A DNA stretch of 64,000 bases from Undaria pinnatifida (Eukaryota > Sar > Phaeophyceae > Laminariales > Alariaceae): assembly GCA_012845835.1 (NCBI GenBank), contig JABAKD010000008.1, positions 3,213,651 to 3,277,650 of the forward strand, given 5' to 3'. Shown here one piece after another: positions 25,404 through 34,760 of the stretch (the first letter of the stretch is position 1; each line of letters begins with the position of its first letter). The notes beneath the pieces are model-generated. The model was not told the origin of the DNA and did not search any database. It worked only from the letters and a program-made list of their open reading frames with translations. Made by a program: the position numbers and the translations under genes.

Positions 25404-27112
25404 AAGCCTCGAGCTCTTCTCGTTCGTTCGAATCCCGGTGTCATCGGGGGAAAAAATTGATCCTCACAAAAAAAATATGGAGTAATAGATATCAGTGTGA
25501 CTTTGTGGTCTTCTATTAGTCTATTAATATCTATTATAGATTGTACGGTTATAAGCCTGGTTTTCGTTGGTTGAATCCAGGGGTCATATGAAAGAAAAAT
25601 AATCCTCATAACAAAATTGATATATATTTGTAAAAAAGTACTGGTAGATACACCACTGCTGCTGTGACATATTGTGGTCTAGTACATAGACTGTCCGCTT
25701 ATAATCCTGGTGGCCTTCGCTGGTTCGAATCCGGGTGTCATCGGAAAAAAAAATGATCCTCATGAAAATCAATATTTTATAACTAATTTTCAAGGACGTC
25801 AGCCGTGAGTTTGACGAATTTCAGGTCAATACTCATCTTTGCAAGCTGCGTTGTTGGTACTCGTAATATACTATATGAGTGAGTTTTTATTGAGAGGTGT
25901 CTTATTTTTTGTCCACTATAATGGTAAGTATTGGTATTTATACCTTAGGTGGGGAATTTTGAGCTAGTTAAAACATCACATCTATCTTATACATTTATTA
26001 CTGTAGTTTCCACTATACTGCTTTATCATATGTATGGTAGGCGGTTTATTTTATAACTAATTTTCAAGGACGTCAGCCGTGAGTTTGACGAATTTCTGGT
26101 CAATACTCATCTTTGCAAGCTGCGTTGTTGGTACTCGTAATATACTATATGAGTGAGTTTTTATTGGGAGGTGTCTTATTTTTTGTCCTCTATAATGGTA
26201 AGTATTGGTATTTATACTTTAGGTGGGGAATTTTGAGCTAGGTAAAACATCACATCTATTTTATAAATTTGTTTTTCTCCCCCCGGGCTTTGAACTTTAT
26301 TGTTGAAAAAAAAGAAAAATATAGCAATGTGACTTTGTGGTCTAGTAGATAGGCTGTCCGCTTATAAGCCTGGTTTTCGTTGGTGAATCCAGGTGTCATC
26401 GGGGAAAATAATGATCCTCGTAAAAAAATCGATATACATTTTATGTTAAAAAAAAAAACGTCAGCTGTGAGTACGGCCGATTGAATGGTTGAAACTCAAC
26501 TTTGCAAGCTGCGTGGTACATTTATGTTTCGCTATTAATAATATACAGCAGTAGTAGTTGCACATGAAAGGAATAGTACTGGTAGATACCGCTGCGGCTG
26601 TGACATTGTGGTCTAGAACATAGACTGTCCGCTTATAATCCTGGCCTTCGCCGGTTCGAATCCGGGTGTCATCGGGAAAAAAAAAGGATCCTCATGAAAA
26701 ATCGATACATGGTATTTATTTATCAATTTTATTCTGTCCGCTTATAATCCTGGCCTTCGCCGGTTCGAATCCGGGTGTCATCGTGAAAAAAAAATGATCC
26801 TCATGAAAAATCGATACTTGGTATTTATTTATCAATTTTATTCGTAAAAATAAAATAGAGACTTGTATCAATGTGACGCTGTGGTCTATCTAGTAGATAG
26901 ACTGTCCGCTTATAATCTAGGTCTTCGGTAGTTCGAATCTGGGTGTCATCGGAAAAAAAAGTGATCCCAATAAAAAGATCGATATATGTTTGTAAAAATA
27001 AAAATGATACGATATCAACGTGACGTTGTGGTCTATTAATAGTAGATAAACTGTCCGCTTATAATCTTGCTCTTCTTCGGTGATTCGAATCTGGGTGTCA
27101 TCGGAAAAAAGT
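25404..27112 (+). repeat. Array of about eight tRNA-like SINE units
   Basis: Units lie near 25404-25452 (partial), 25498-25590, 25668-25745, 26325-26402, 26599-26675, 26733-26786 (partial), 26870-26953 and 27019-27112. The consensus has a box-A-like TGTGGTCTAGTAGATAG, a CTTATAA anticodon-loop-like string, a canonical box B GGTTCGAATCC, and 3' TGTCATCGG pairing with 5' GTGACAT. Each is followed by an A-run and a TGATCCTCAT...ATCGATA tail. The anticodon stem does not pair, so these are tRNA-derived SINEs rather than functional tRNAs. Resemblance to tRNA-Ile(UAU) is tentative. Confidence 0.75.
25785..26290. repeat. Tandem ~270-bp repeat between SINE units
   Basis: The segment TTATAACTAATTTTCAAGG ... 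GTAAAACATCACATCTA occurs at 25785-25990 and again at 26050-26265. Its reverse complement lies at 40630-40780, directly beside the hairpin at the OTU terminus. Shorter versions containing GCAGCTTGCAAAGATGAGT lie at 2.05, 22.15, 34.73, 43.52 and 52.52 kb. Confidence 0.8.
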
Positions 27113-27209
27113 ACGTTTACCAAAAACAGTAACAGACACGCGCAACGTTACTGCGACCGATTAACCCCCCCTCCACTGACTCCCTCAAAAGCACGGGCGG
27201 GTGAGTGGG

Positions 27210-27421
27210 AACTTAAACTAGTCTGTATCACACCTTGGACCTGTAGCTCTGACTCTGCTCCCCTACGTGCTCCGCGTGCAGGTCGTCGCCTACACAGCTG
27301 GGCCAGATGTACCCAATGCCATCGCTCATACGACTATGAATTACCGCATTGATCTGATTGATCAAACTTCTTACGTACGTACAAAACCCATATTTTCTCA
27401 TACTTCGATAATATTCTGCTT
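27210..27421 (-). repeat. Split direct repeat A2, copy 1
   Basis: About 212 bp from ACTTAAACTAGTCTGTATC to ATATTCTGCTT. It matches A1 at 32165-32375 in direct orientation. Confidence 0.85.
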
Positions 27422-27422
27422 A

Positions 27423-27591
27423 GCACTTTGCTTTCGAAGTTGTATTATATTAATGCGCAACCCCCCGCCCGGAGAGGGGGGTTGGAGATGGGAATACCCC
27501 GGGGCTGCCCCGCCGGCAACCCCACGCTAACATCCGTATACACGAGTTAACTCCCAACCCAACTGGCGACATCGAACTCTCGACGCCAGCC
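27423..27591 (-). repeat. Split direct repeat B1, copy 1
   Basis: It begins GCACTTTGCTTTCGAAG immediately beside A2 and contains a GC-rich stem region (CCCCGCCCGGAGAGGGG). Its equivalents in copy 2 are at 44744-44912 (B1) and 43819-43987 (B2). Confidence 0.8.
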
Positions 27592-27712
27592 TCCAGCACA
27601 AACTGGTAGTTGACCCGTATTACGAATGTAGTCTCACCCCCCCCGCCCCTCCCTACTCGCGAGTCGTAGAGTGCACACGGGATACCACACTTCTTTGTAA
27701 TTCCGCGTTTGC

Positions 27713-28312
27713 CTAACTAGTCAACGCCCATCGGCCCTCACGCTGCAACACCGCCCGTGTTGCACCCCCCGCCGACAAGTGCGTTGCGCCTCCAATCCTC
27801 AGGGAGTGCAAGGCGTACTCTTCCGCACGCACACCCGCCAACGCAACCACTTTCCGCAAAGCTGCCATCGCTTGACGTTGTGTCCACATGGACCATCTGC
27901 CATTACCAACGCCAAACGCAACCAAGGGGGCCGAAGAGGGAAGAAGCAAGTAACAAGACATCAATTCGATCATTAGATCGACGGCGCCGCCACCTTCCCC
28001 CACGCGCATCGACGGACCCTTTCGCGCACGCGTGACAACCGTCCCTTTCCGCAGTTGGTCACCCTTCGACCCGCGAAACCGAACCTCAATACGATCCGCG
28101 GTTGACCACTGCGCAACAGTAAGCTGAATATTTCCGCGAAAGAAGGCAACATCAGCACGCCGCATACAATAAGTCTCGTGAACTCGTAACCGGGTTTCCG
28201 CGAGCATTTCTGACGCGCGAGTCAAGAGACAGAACGAAGCGCACAGGGCCGGCCACAAAACACGACCCCCGGCACGCCACGTGGGGATCAGCTTCTCGTC
28301 CGCGAGCAGCAT
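27713..28312 (-). pseudogene. Tyrosine recombinase, copy 1, C-terminal nonsense
   Basis: Integrates the circular DNA of DIRS-type elements in place of an integrase. The 199-residue frame starts at an ATG overlapping the RNase H frame by 25 nt, typical of these elements. Box I arginine lies in CLLTRASEML, and the box II H-x-x-R is HSLRIGGATHLSAGG. The frame ends after GRWALTS where copy 2 has a tryptophan codon (TGG to TAG), removing about 22 residues. No tyrosine is evident in that tail in either copy, so the catalytic Tyr could not be placed. Confidence 0.85.
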
Positions 28313-30310
28313 ATCTCACGGACAGCACGCATATTAACGAGGACGGAAGCGCGATCCCAGCGTGAGATACCGTCCGCGGCAACGCTAAAAATACCCCGTA
28401 CGTGTTTCGCGTCAAAGTGCCAACCAGAGGACAATTCGGGCACACCAAGGAGGCGCATCAACGCGCCCGATCTCGGCTCCTTCCCGCCTCGACAACGCCG
28501 CACCCACTCTACGGCTGCTTCATTGTCGCCACGCCACAACACGCAGTCCCCCATCGCGGCCGGGCGCTCGGCGCACGGAGATACGACGACCCACGCGGAC
28601 CCACGCGGAGACGACCATACCTAGCAGTTCGAGGACGTTAATCGATATATTGTTCTTGCCTGCACCTGACTTGCTCGACCCGCAAAAGCGAGATCGTTCC
28701 CCGGCGTCAAGATCGTATCTCCAGTACACCCAAGTTTCAAGGCAGAAACCCCCGACAGCGGTTATGGATGCATCCGAAAACAGAGTACGCTGGGAGGGGC
28801 GCTCAAGCAAATGATACATCGGAGCCGACAAGGTTCCTCCGCACGCGTCCAATCCCTTCTCAACAAACCACCGCCAAAACTCGAAGTCCCCTTGAAACTC
28901 GGGTCCCAAGACGAGGCGCCGCCCGGGGTTGGCCGTACGAAAACCAAAATCAGCTCCGGCAGATATGCGCGGCATACCCACCGAAGCCAACAAACGGTTC
29001 ACGAAAACCGCCCCGTACGCACAGCAAAGGAGACATGCATAAGGAAGCCAACGAGCTGCGACACCTGCCTCGCTGAAGCAGATGTACGAGACGAGGGCCA
29101 CTCCGCAAGGAGATTTTGCAGCTGGAGGCGCTTATGGGACGGCAACGTAACCGTAAGCTCCTCCGTGTCAATGATCCAACCCAACACCTCCAGTTGCGTG
29201 TCCCAGTCAGTGATTTTTCTGGCGGACAGGAGGGGCGGATCACAGACACCACGCTCGCCCAACAAGCGAAAATGGTCCGATGCCAGCGACTGGACAGCGC
29301 GCAAACAACGTCGACCGTCCGGCCACCATTGCAACTCGACGAGAATGCCATCGTCTGCGTAATACCTCACAAAGAAGTAGTTCCCGGCGTTGCCACCAGA
29401 GCCAGAAACAGGCCCACAATCACCCGGGATAGAGACAACTGGAACCCCCCCGCGGCGGGGAAATTCCGACGTGCACGACGGCAGCAGCCCCTTTTTGGGA
29501 AACATCTGCGCCTTGAAACGTAGAGTGGGTGTGAGCATGCTCGAGCGCGGGTGCCATCAACCCCCAAAACCCAGGGCTATTACACCACCCAAATTGCAAG
29601 CGTAAATCCACGACGACGCGATCGCCGAACACATAACCGAAAGCCGGCGCACCTGCCGGGTTAACCAAAACCCGTTGAAACACATATTTGACGTCCACAC
29701 GGCACAAGAGGATTCGAGCACTATCACTGTGGGTCTGCCTCAAAACCATTACCCGTAGTAAAACCTCACGAAGCACGTGGCCGAGCTCGGACGGTGGCGC
29801 GGAATCAAAATCCGTGTCACCGTTAACAATGGTCCGACCCCCCGCGCGCGCAAACGTGAGGTCGTGAATAATCCGAAGTTTGGGTTCGAGAACGACGCTA
29901 AGCGGTGAAATACGAAGCCCCAAAATTTCGCCAGCGAAACGCAGATCAAATGCCAATGCGCGGACGTACGCGACGTCCTCGCAAATCTTTTTGTGGATCG
30001 CGACGTCGTGTTGTGCGATTCCCGGGTGATTCCCATAAGCGATTTCAGCGGTCAGATCCCCCCCTCCTGATACCCCCACTGGTGCGCCCGGCGCCAGCAC
30101 GCGAAGTAGCAAGGAAATAGAGGAAAATTGCTTGACGGATCCAGACCAGTGCCGCACGGTAGCCACGTTAATATGCGGCGAAAACAGTGAGGGGCCGATG
30201 GTGGACGTGAGTAGGGCAACGCTGCCCTGACACTGTCTCAAGAGGGGGGAGCTTACCGAGGCGAGATGACCGAGGCTCGCGGAGCCTTGCTCGGCCATCG
30301 ACTGCACCAC
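28288..30310 (-). pseudogene. Reverse transcriptase-RNase H, copy 1, frameshifted
   Basis: Four overlapping frames (30310-29420, 29538-28999, 29101-28520, 28554-28288) together carry an RT and RNase H. RT motifs: DVKYVFQRVLVNPAG, LQFGWCNSPGFW, and the active site FVRYYADDG. RNase H: FSDAS, INVLELLGMV, LWRGDNEAAVEW and HFDAKHVRGIFSVAADGIS, supplying the catalytic acids. Three lesions are visible by comparison with copy 2: an extra C in a C-run near 29450, one A missing in an A-run near 29005, and a 10-bp direct duplication (CCCACGCGGA repeated) near 28600. The extra C and missing A sit in homopolymers and could be assembly errors. Confidence 0.88.
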
Positions 30311-30545
30311 AACCGCCCGAGCATCCGACCAAGCGTCGGCCGCAACGAACGCAAGGCATCCGAACGCACGCCATCAACCGCCCATTGTACACGCAGCAAG
30401 TCAGCCGGCAACTCATGCACACGCACACAAGAAAACGTAACTTTCTCTTCGAAGAGGACCGAGCCCGGAGCCACCGCCACGCGAGCACGCCCCACACCCC
30501 CATCGCCAGCCAAAGCTACCAACGCACGCCCACGCAGCCCCCCCC

Positions 30546-32136
30546 CTACGCCTTGGGTGGCCGGCCGGGCACCCGCTCCCCCGCTGGCCCCCGGCGCCGT
30601 CGCCGCTCTACCAACGGCAAGCTCAGCAGCCGCCCCCCCAGGTGTTGGCCCAACCTACTGGAAGGGACCGTGTCCTCATCCAGAACCAGCGCCGCCATTA
30701 GCACCCCCGGATCCACCGCGGGGCTCTGAGCGCAGCACCAACGCCCGCGACCCACCAGCCGGCACCGCCGAACTGTCACTGTCGCGAAGAGCATCAGGTG
30801 AAGTGGCGTCGGCCGGGGGAGCCGAATGCAAGAAATTGCAGTTGGAGAAACGGCATCGGCCCAGAGAAGCAAACTGCCGGCACTGGGCAGCGATTTTTTC
30901 CGTGGTGTACCGAAGTTGGCAGGGTTGCTTTTCTTCTTGGACGGCCCGTCCTGGCTTTCGCGGGGGACGTGCAATCCTTCGACGAGCTTGAGCACGTCAC
31001 CCCCGCTAGAGCAAAAGGCGCTCGTGCGCTTGAACGAAGGCACGGGCGGCATCGAGAACGTAAAGTCGGACGGAGGGGGCACCATCGGCGGACGTACCTG
31101 CTGTGCAAATCGCATGAGGTCGTTGACCCACAGGCGAAGATCGTCGTGTACCATCTCGCTCATGACAGCCCGCGCCGCGGAGCCAGAGAGCAGGATAATA
31201 TTGCTAAGAGTGTGCCGGCGTAGGTCGGCAGACGCTGACGTGAAGGCGGCATCGATCGTTGCCACCCTCTCCCGGCAATGGCGGTCGCTGTCACTGTCGA
31301 GGAAAAACCCAACAGACAGGACGGCCACAAAAGCCTGGCGCAAGAAATCGAGGCGGTCAGCGACCATCAGCAGGCGCTCGACCATCCCTTCCGCGCGCGG
31401 CCCGTACGCACGAACGATCACTGATCGCGCGGAGCTGGGTAGCCACTGCCGTCGTGACGTTGACGACCTCGCCTACGAAGGACTGGATATCCGCTGCCGA
31501 GTCGCCAACGTTGGGAGGTATGCGCCCGCGGAGCACCCAATGTTTTCTGGACGCCATCTGTTTCCATAGCGCAGTGTCGTCAGTTAACTACAACTTTTAC
31601 ACGTGGCGCTCCCTCGCGTCCCCACTGTCCCGCGGGGCCGGCTGCCGATCGGCAAAGTTGTCTATGAACTGCTGGAGCATGGCCTCGACGTTCTCGGTTT
31701 CAGACGCGCCACCAGCCACCGCATCCTGCAGGGTTTCAAAGGAGGCAAGCAGTTGATCCATCGTCGACTTGAGGCGGAACACGTCTCCGTCTATCCGAGC
31801 AAACTCGCCAGACACCTGCCCTTGCCAGTGCAGCACTTCAGCCGATGTTATCCCCGCAGCCTCGGACACAGCGGGACTGGGGCTGAGCAAAGATGGTGCC
31901 GCGGTGGCAGACGCAGCAGTAGCAGCAGCCGAAGCGGCTGCGGCACGGCGACCTTCGGACCCAGCTTGCACAGCAGCCAGAGCTTCGGCACGGCGAGCGT
32001 TGACCCCAGCTTGCACAGCAGCGACAGCAGCATGAGCCTCTGCCTCGACTCGCGCAGCAGCCGAGGCGGCCTGATTAGGACCGCGTACAGCAGCAGCCAC
32101 GAGAGCTTCAGCCTCCGGTGACTTGCACTCCTCCAT
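30546..32136 (-). pseudogene. Gag-like ORF, copy 1, broken
   Basis: Starts at the ATG opening MEECKSPEAEALVAA, followed by an alanine-rich region and a helical segment (LKSTMDQLLASFETLQDAV, EAMLQQFIDNFADRQP). A CAA-to-TAA change near 31597 stops the frame. Downstream, MASRKHWVLRGRIPPN and IQSFVGE continue in frame, then a small deletion near 31410 shifts it before VRAYGPRAEGMVE. Position and composition identify it as the element's gag-equivalent. No zinc knuckle was found. Confidence 0.7.
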
Positions 32137-32164
32137 CGTCGGGGAGTGCACGAACTTAAACTAG

Positions 32165-32375
32165 TCTTAAACTAGTCTGTATCACACCTTGGACTTGTAG
32201 CTCTGACTCTGCTCCCCTACGCGCTCCGCGTGCAGATCGTCGCCTACACAGCTGGGCCAGATGTACCCAATGCTGTCGCTCATACGACTATGAATTACCG
32301 CATTGATCTGATTGGTCAAAATTCTTACGTACGTACAAAACCCATATTTTCTCATACTTCGATAATATTTTGCTT
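32165..32375 (-). repeat. Split direct repeat A1, copy 1
   Basis: Outer 5' repeat, ending ATATTTTGCTT at the element boundary. It is directly repeated at 27210-27421. Confidence 0.85.
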
Positions 32376-32560
32376 CCCATAAAAAAATCGATATATATTT
32401 GCAACGAAAATAGATCAGGTGGAGCAAGAAATCAAAGAAAAGCTGAACCGTTACGCAAGTAATAAGCTGGACCGTCCGACCTCGGAGGTGCCAGGGAAGC
32501 ACCAACCGAGCGCTGTCAGCACAAAGATATTCATAAGTAAGGCTATTTATGTAGATAATG
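32376..32560. repeat. SINE tail plus coding-like repeat fragment
   Basis: 32376-32400 is the resumed tail of SINE unit 8. 32425-32555 (in frame EIKEKLNRYASNKLDRPTS ...) matches 23565-23660 and is part of a dispersed repeat that elsewhere ends at a hairpin module. Confidence 0.65.
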
Positions 32561-32884
32561 TACGACGGCTTACACCGCTGAGCGTAGTAGGTGGATGTAG
32601 CAAAACCTGTCTGTGTGGAATCCCTGATGTTTGGCCATGGTTGGTGCACACGCTTGATGCGAAAGGCAGGCGAAGGCTAGGTGCCCACACCAATAACACA
32701 GTGGGCCGACAAAAACATACCATATGATACCACGTCGTACATCGTAATTACGGCAATTTATTAATAGACATTGATGGAGGCAAAAGGCAAAAGAAACAGA
32801 AAAGAAAGGAGTTAACAGGCCTTTTGGCGGCGTTTTCTGTGAGGGGCTACATCTGCTGGACGGGTCTTGTACCAAGGTTTGCGC

Positions 32885-33250
32885 CATCATAGCTAGCGCT
32901 ACACAAAGCTACGTGAAGGCTGACCTCGACTTACAGCAGGGAAGCCACCGCCCTCTTCATTGTCGCACTCATTGCCTGCTGTGTGTGTCTGCTGTGTGTG
33001 GATCTGTACCATGATGCCAAAAACGACGTACCTGGTACATAATAATGACGTTTCTTGTACTACCACGTTTCGCTTCGCGCCGCACCTACTATTAATACTA
33101 CTGTACGTGGCGCTACACGAAACTATGCGAAGGCTGACCCCGAATTACAGAGAGAAACCCACCGCTTCGCTGACTGTCGCACGCATTGCCTGCTGTTTGT
33201 GCCTGATGTATGCGGATCTATACCATGATGCCAGAAAAGGACGTTGATGA
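32885..33250. repeat. Tandem duplication, ~218-bp period
   Basis: 32890-33027 and 33108-33245 are about 80% alike (GCGCTACACAAAGCTACG against GCGCTACACGAAACTATG; both contain TACCATGATGCCA). No gene recognised. The stretch up to 33720 holds nothing else I can name. Confidence 0.7.
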
Positions 33251-33720
33251 TCTGTGTCTTTCATGGTATACCACCTGGGGTCTAGATGACCTGCATGGCC
33301 TATGGATCATATTGCCGGGTGGGAGCCGGACGGATCTGAATGATCTAGCGCGTGTTTCCTGGGTTGGATCTGTACTACACAAATCCTGCGCAACATTCCA
33401 TGACCACAGATATCGGATATAGATTATCTAGATCGTGATCTGTCCGACTTGTGGATGATATCATACCAATGATACAGATGATACACACTTAGACTTAATT
33501 ACTTAGTTCTCGACCTCCGTTTCGACCCCCTCGGAGGTCTCGCTCGGCATATCCTCCCCCCTCTCAGCCCTTCTCAGCCCGTAATTGCCGAAAAGAAAAT
33601 TACAAATTAGTTGCTGGGGTTGTATGTGTCATACAGCCCGAACAAGGGGAAATTTGAAATTTGGGAATATGCCCAACATGAAACTAAAGTGTACCTGGTA
33701 TGCTACCATCTGCCAGATTA

Positions 33721-34356
33721 TTACTTGAACTCACTTCTCGCGAGGGAGTTGACGGTCTCATAACAGTCGAAATGTAGATACAACCGGCATGCGATCTCGA
33801 AGTCCGCCCCTTCCAAGTCCAACAAGGCCTGAACGCGGTGGTTGCCATCCAGGCAGAAGACGTTGAGTGAAGACAAGAGGGCCGCTGAAAATACGGTATC
33901 TCTGCCCGACGGAAGCTGCTCGCGCAGGACCAGAACGTACGGAGCGTTGCCTTCTACCCAACCCTTCGCCTTGTAGGACTCCTTGACCTTTTTCAGCCCG
34001 AGCTGGTTGATCTGCCTGGTATACTCCGTCCGCCGTATCTGCCCAACTCTTAGCCTCTGAATGCTGACGAAATTTGCTTCTAGTCGGGCGTTGGTTTTTT
34101 CGTTGCCGGTGTTGGGAGCAGCAGAATCTGATGACGCCGCGACCTGCTCCTGTGCTGCTGGTGGTGTTGTTGGTCCTGCTGCTGCTGGTGTCCCTGTCCG
34201 GGCTGCTGATGCTGTCGGCGCTGCTGTCCCTGTCGGCGCTGCTGTCGCTGGCGCCGCTGCTGCTGTCGCCGCTGCTGCTGTCGCTGCCGCCGCTGCAGTC
34301 GCTGGCGCCGCTATCCCTGCTGCAGGGGTTCCCCCTGCGGCCGGCGATGCAGACAT
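33721..34356 (-). CDS. ParB/sulfiredoxin-like fold protein
   Basis: A 211-residue frame. I chose the ATG at 34356 (MSASPAAGG, context CACCATGTC); the frame extends further upstream only through a non-ATG start. Residues 1 to about 95 are Ala/Thr/Pro-rich low complexity encoded by GCTGCTGTCGC-type repeats. From about residue 100 is a compact domain: RLRVGQIRRTEYTRQINQLG, then KKVKESYKAKGWVEG, then VFCLDGNHRVQALLDLEG. The motif D-G-N-H-R-V-x-A-L is the signature loop of the ParB N-terminal/sulfiredoxin superfamily, known from partition proteins, nucleases and mobile-element proteins. A GTGAGT donor overlaps the last codons (AGAA/GTGAGT), so more exons may follow, but no phase-compatible acceptor was found. 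Host gene or element gene is undecided. Confidence 0.6.
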   Translation of the reverse strand: MSASPAAGGTPAAGIAAPATAAAAATAAAATAAAAPATAAPTGTAAPTASAARTGTPAAAGPTTPPAAQEQVAASSDSAAPNTGNEKTNARLEANFVSIQRLRVGQIRRTEYTRQINQLGLKKVKESYKAKGWVEGNAPYVLVLREQLPSGRDTVFSAALLSSLNVFCLDGNHRVQALLDLEGADFEIACRLYLHFDCYETVNSLARSEFK

Positions 34357-34437
34357 GGTGCTTGGTACAAAAAGGGTGTGTGAGAGGGGGTGGGGCATAG
34401 ACGACTGGAACGACCACGCCCCACCAGCCACCTACAT

Positions 34438-34545
34438 GTCATGTACAGTCGACCCCGCTTTAAGGAAACCAAAATTAAGGAAACTACCCGGGTAAAGAAA
34501 ACATTTTTTCGCGGAAACACAATACCCCGCAGAGTGTTATATATA
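34438..34545 (+). mobile_element. pogo/Tc1-like terminal fragment
   Basis: TACAGTCGACCCCGCTTTAAG followed by A-rich GGAAACC/GGAAACT motifs resembles a Tc1/mariner-pogo terminus beginning at a TA. A reverse-oriented counterpart ends at 43794 (CTTAAAGCGGGGTCGACTGT). Only one end is present at each site, so these are fragments. Confidence 0.45.
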
Positions 34546-34760
34546 TGCACAGCTGTCAGATTTTGTCCCCCTCAGAAACGGGTTTTATAGTTTCAGCGCA
34601 CAGACTGAATAAAATCACCCTGTTGACCCTGATAGCTACACTGTAGTTGTAAGGGGAGTCGCCGACCTATATCCTTAATGAGGACACACAAGACAACTCG
34701 TAATGCGCGCGATCGGAGTATCACACACAGCTTGCAAAGATGAGTTTCGACGAAATCTTC
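34546..34760. repeat. Tail of poly-C module, copy 3, left part
   Basis: Matches about 1868-2086 and 21970-22180. It is interrupted at 34761 by the TIR element and resumes at 36263. Confidence 0.9.

Larger units (their letters stand above)
27111..32375 (-). mobile_element. Tyrosine-recombinase retroelement (DIRS/PAT/Ngaro-type), copy 1
   Basis: Minus-strand order: 5' repeat A1 (32375-32165), gag-like ORF, reverse transcriptase-RNase H, tyrosine recombinase, B1 (27591-27423), A2 (27421-27210). No integrase, DAM methylase or LTR pair is visible. The left end stops inside a SINE unit and the right end continues the tail of that same unit (CCCATAAAAAAATCG), so the element interrupts SINE 8 without a target duplication. 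B2, present in copy 2, is missing, suggesting end truncation. Frameshifts and stops in all ORFs make it non-autonomous. Confidence 0.88.

Noticed and set aside
25404-27112. Functional tRNA gene cluster
   Set aside because: Box B is canonical but the anticodon stem does not pair, D-loop is irregular, and all units share a SINE-like tail.
28811-32121. Plus-strand ORFs of 130-247 codons
   Set aside because: They mirror the retroelement gag and RT on the minus strand.
34061-34495. Plus-strand alanine/valine-rich ORF
   Set aside because: Antisense of the ParB-like gene's alanine-rich leader.
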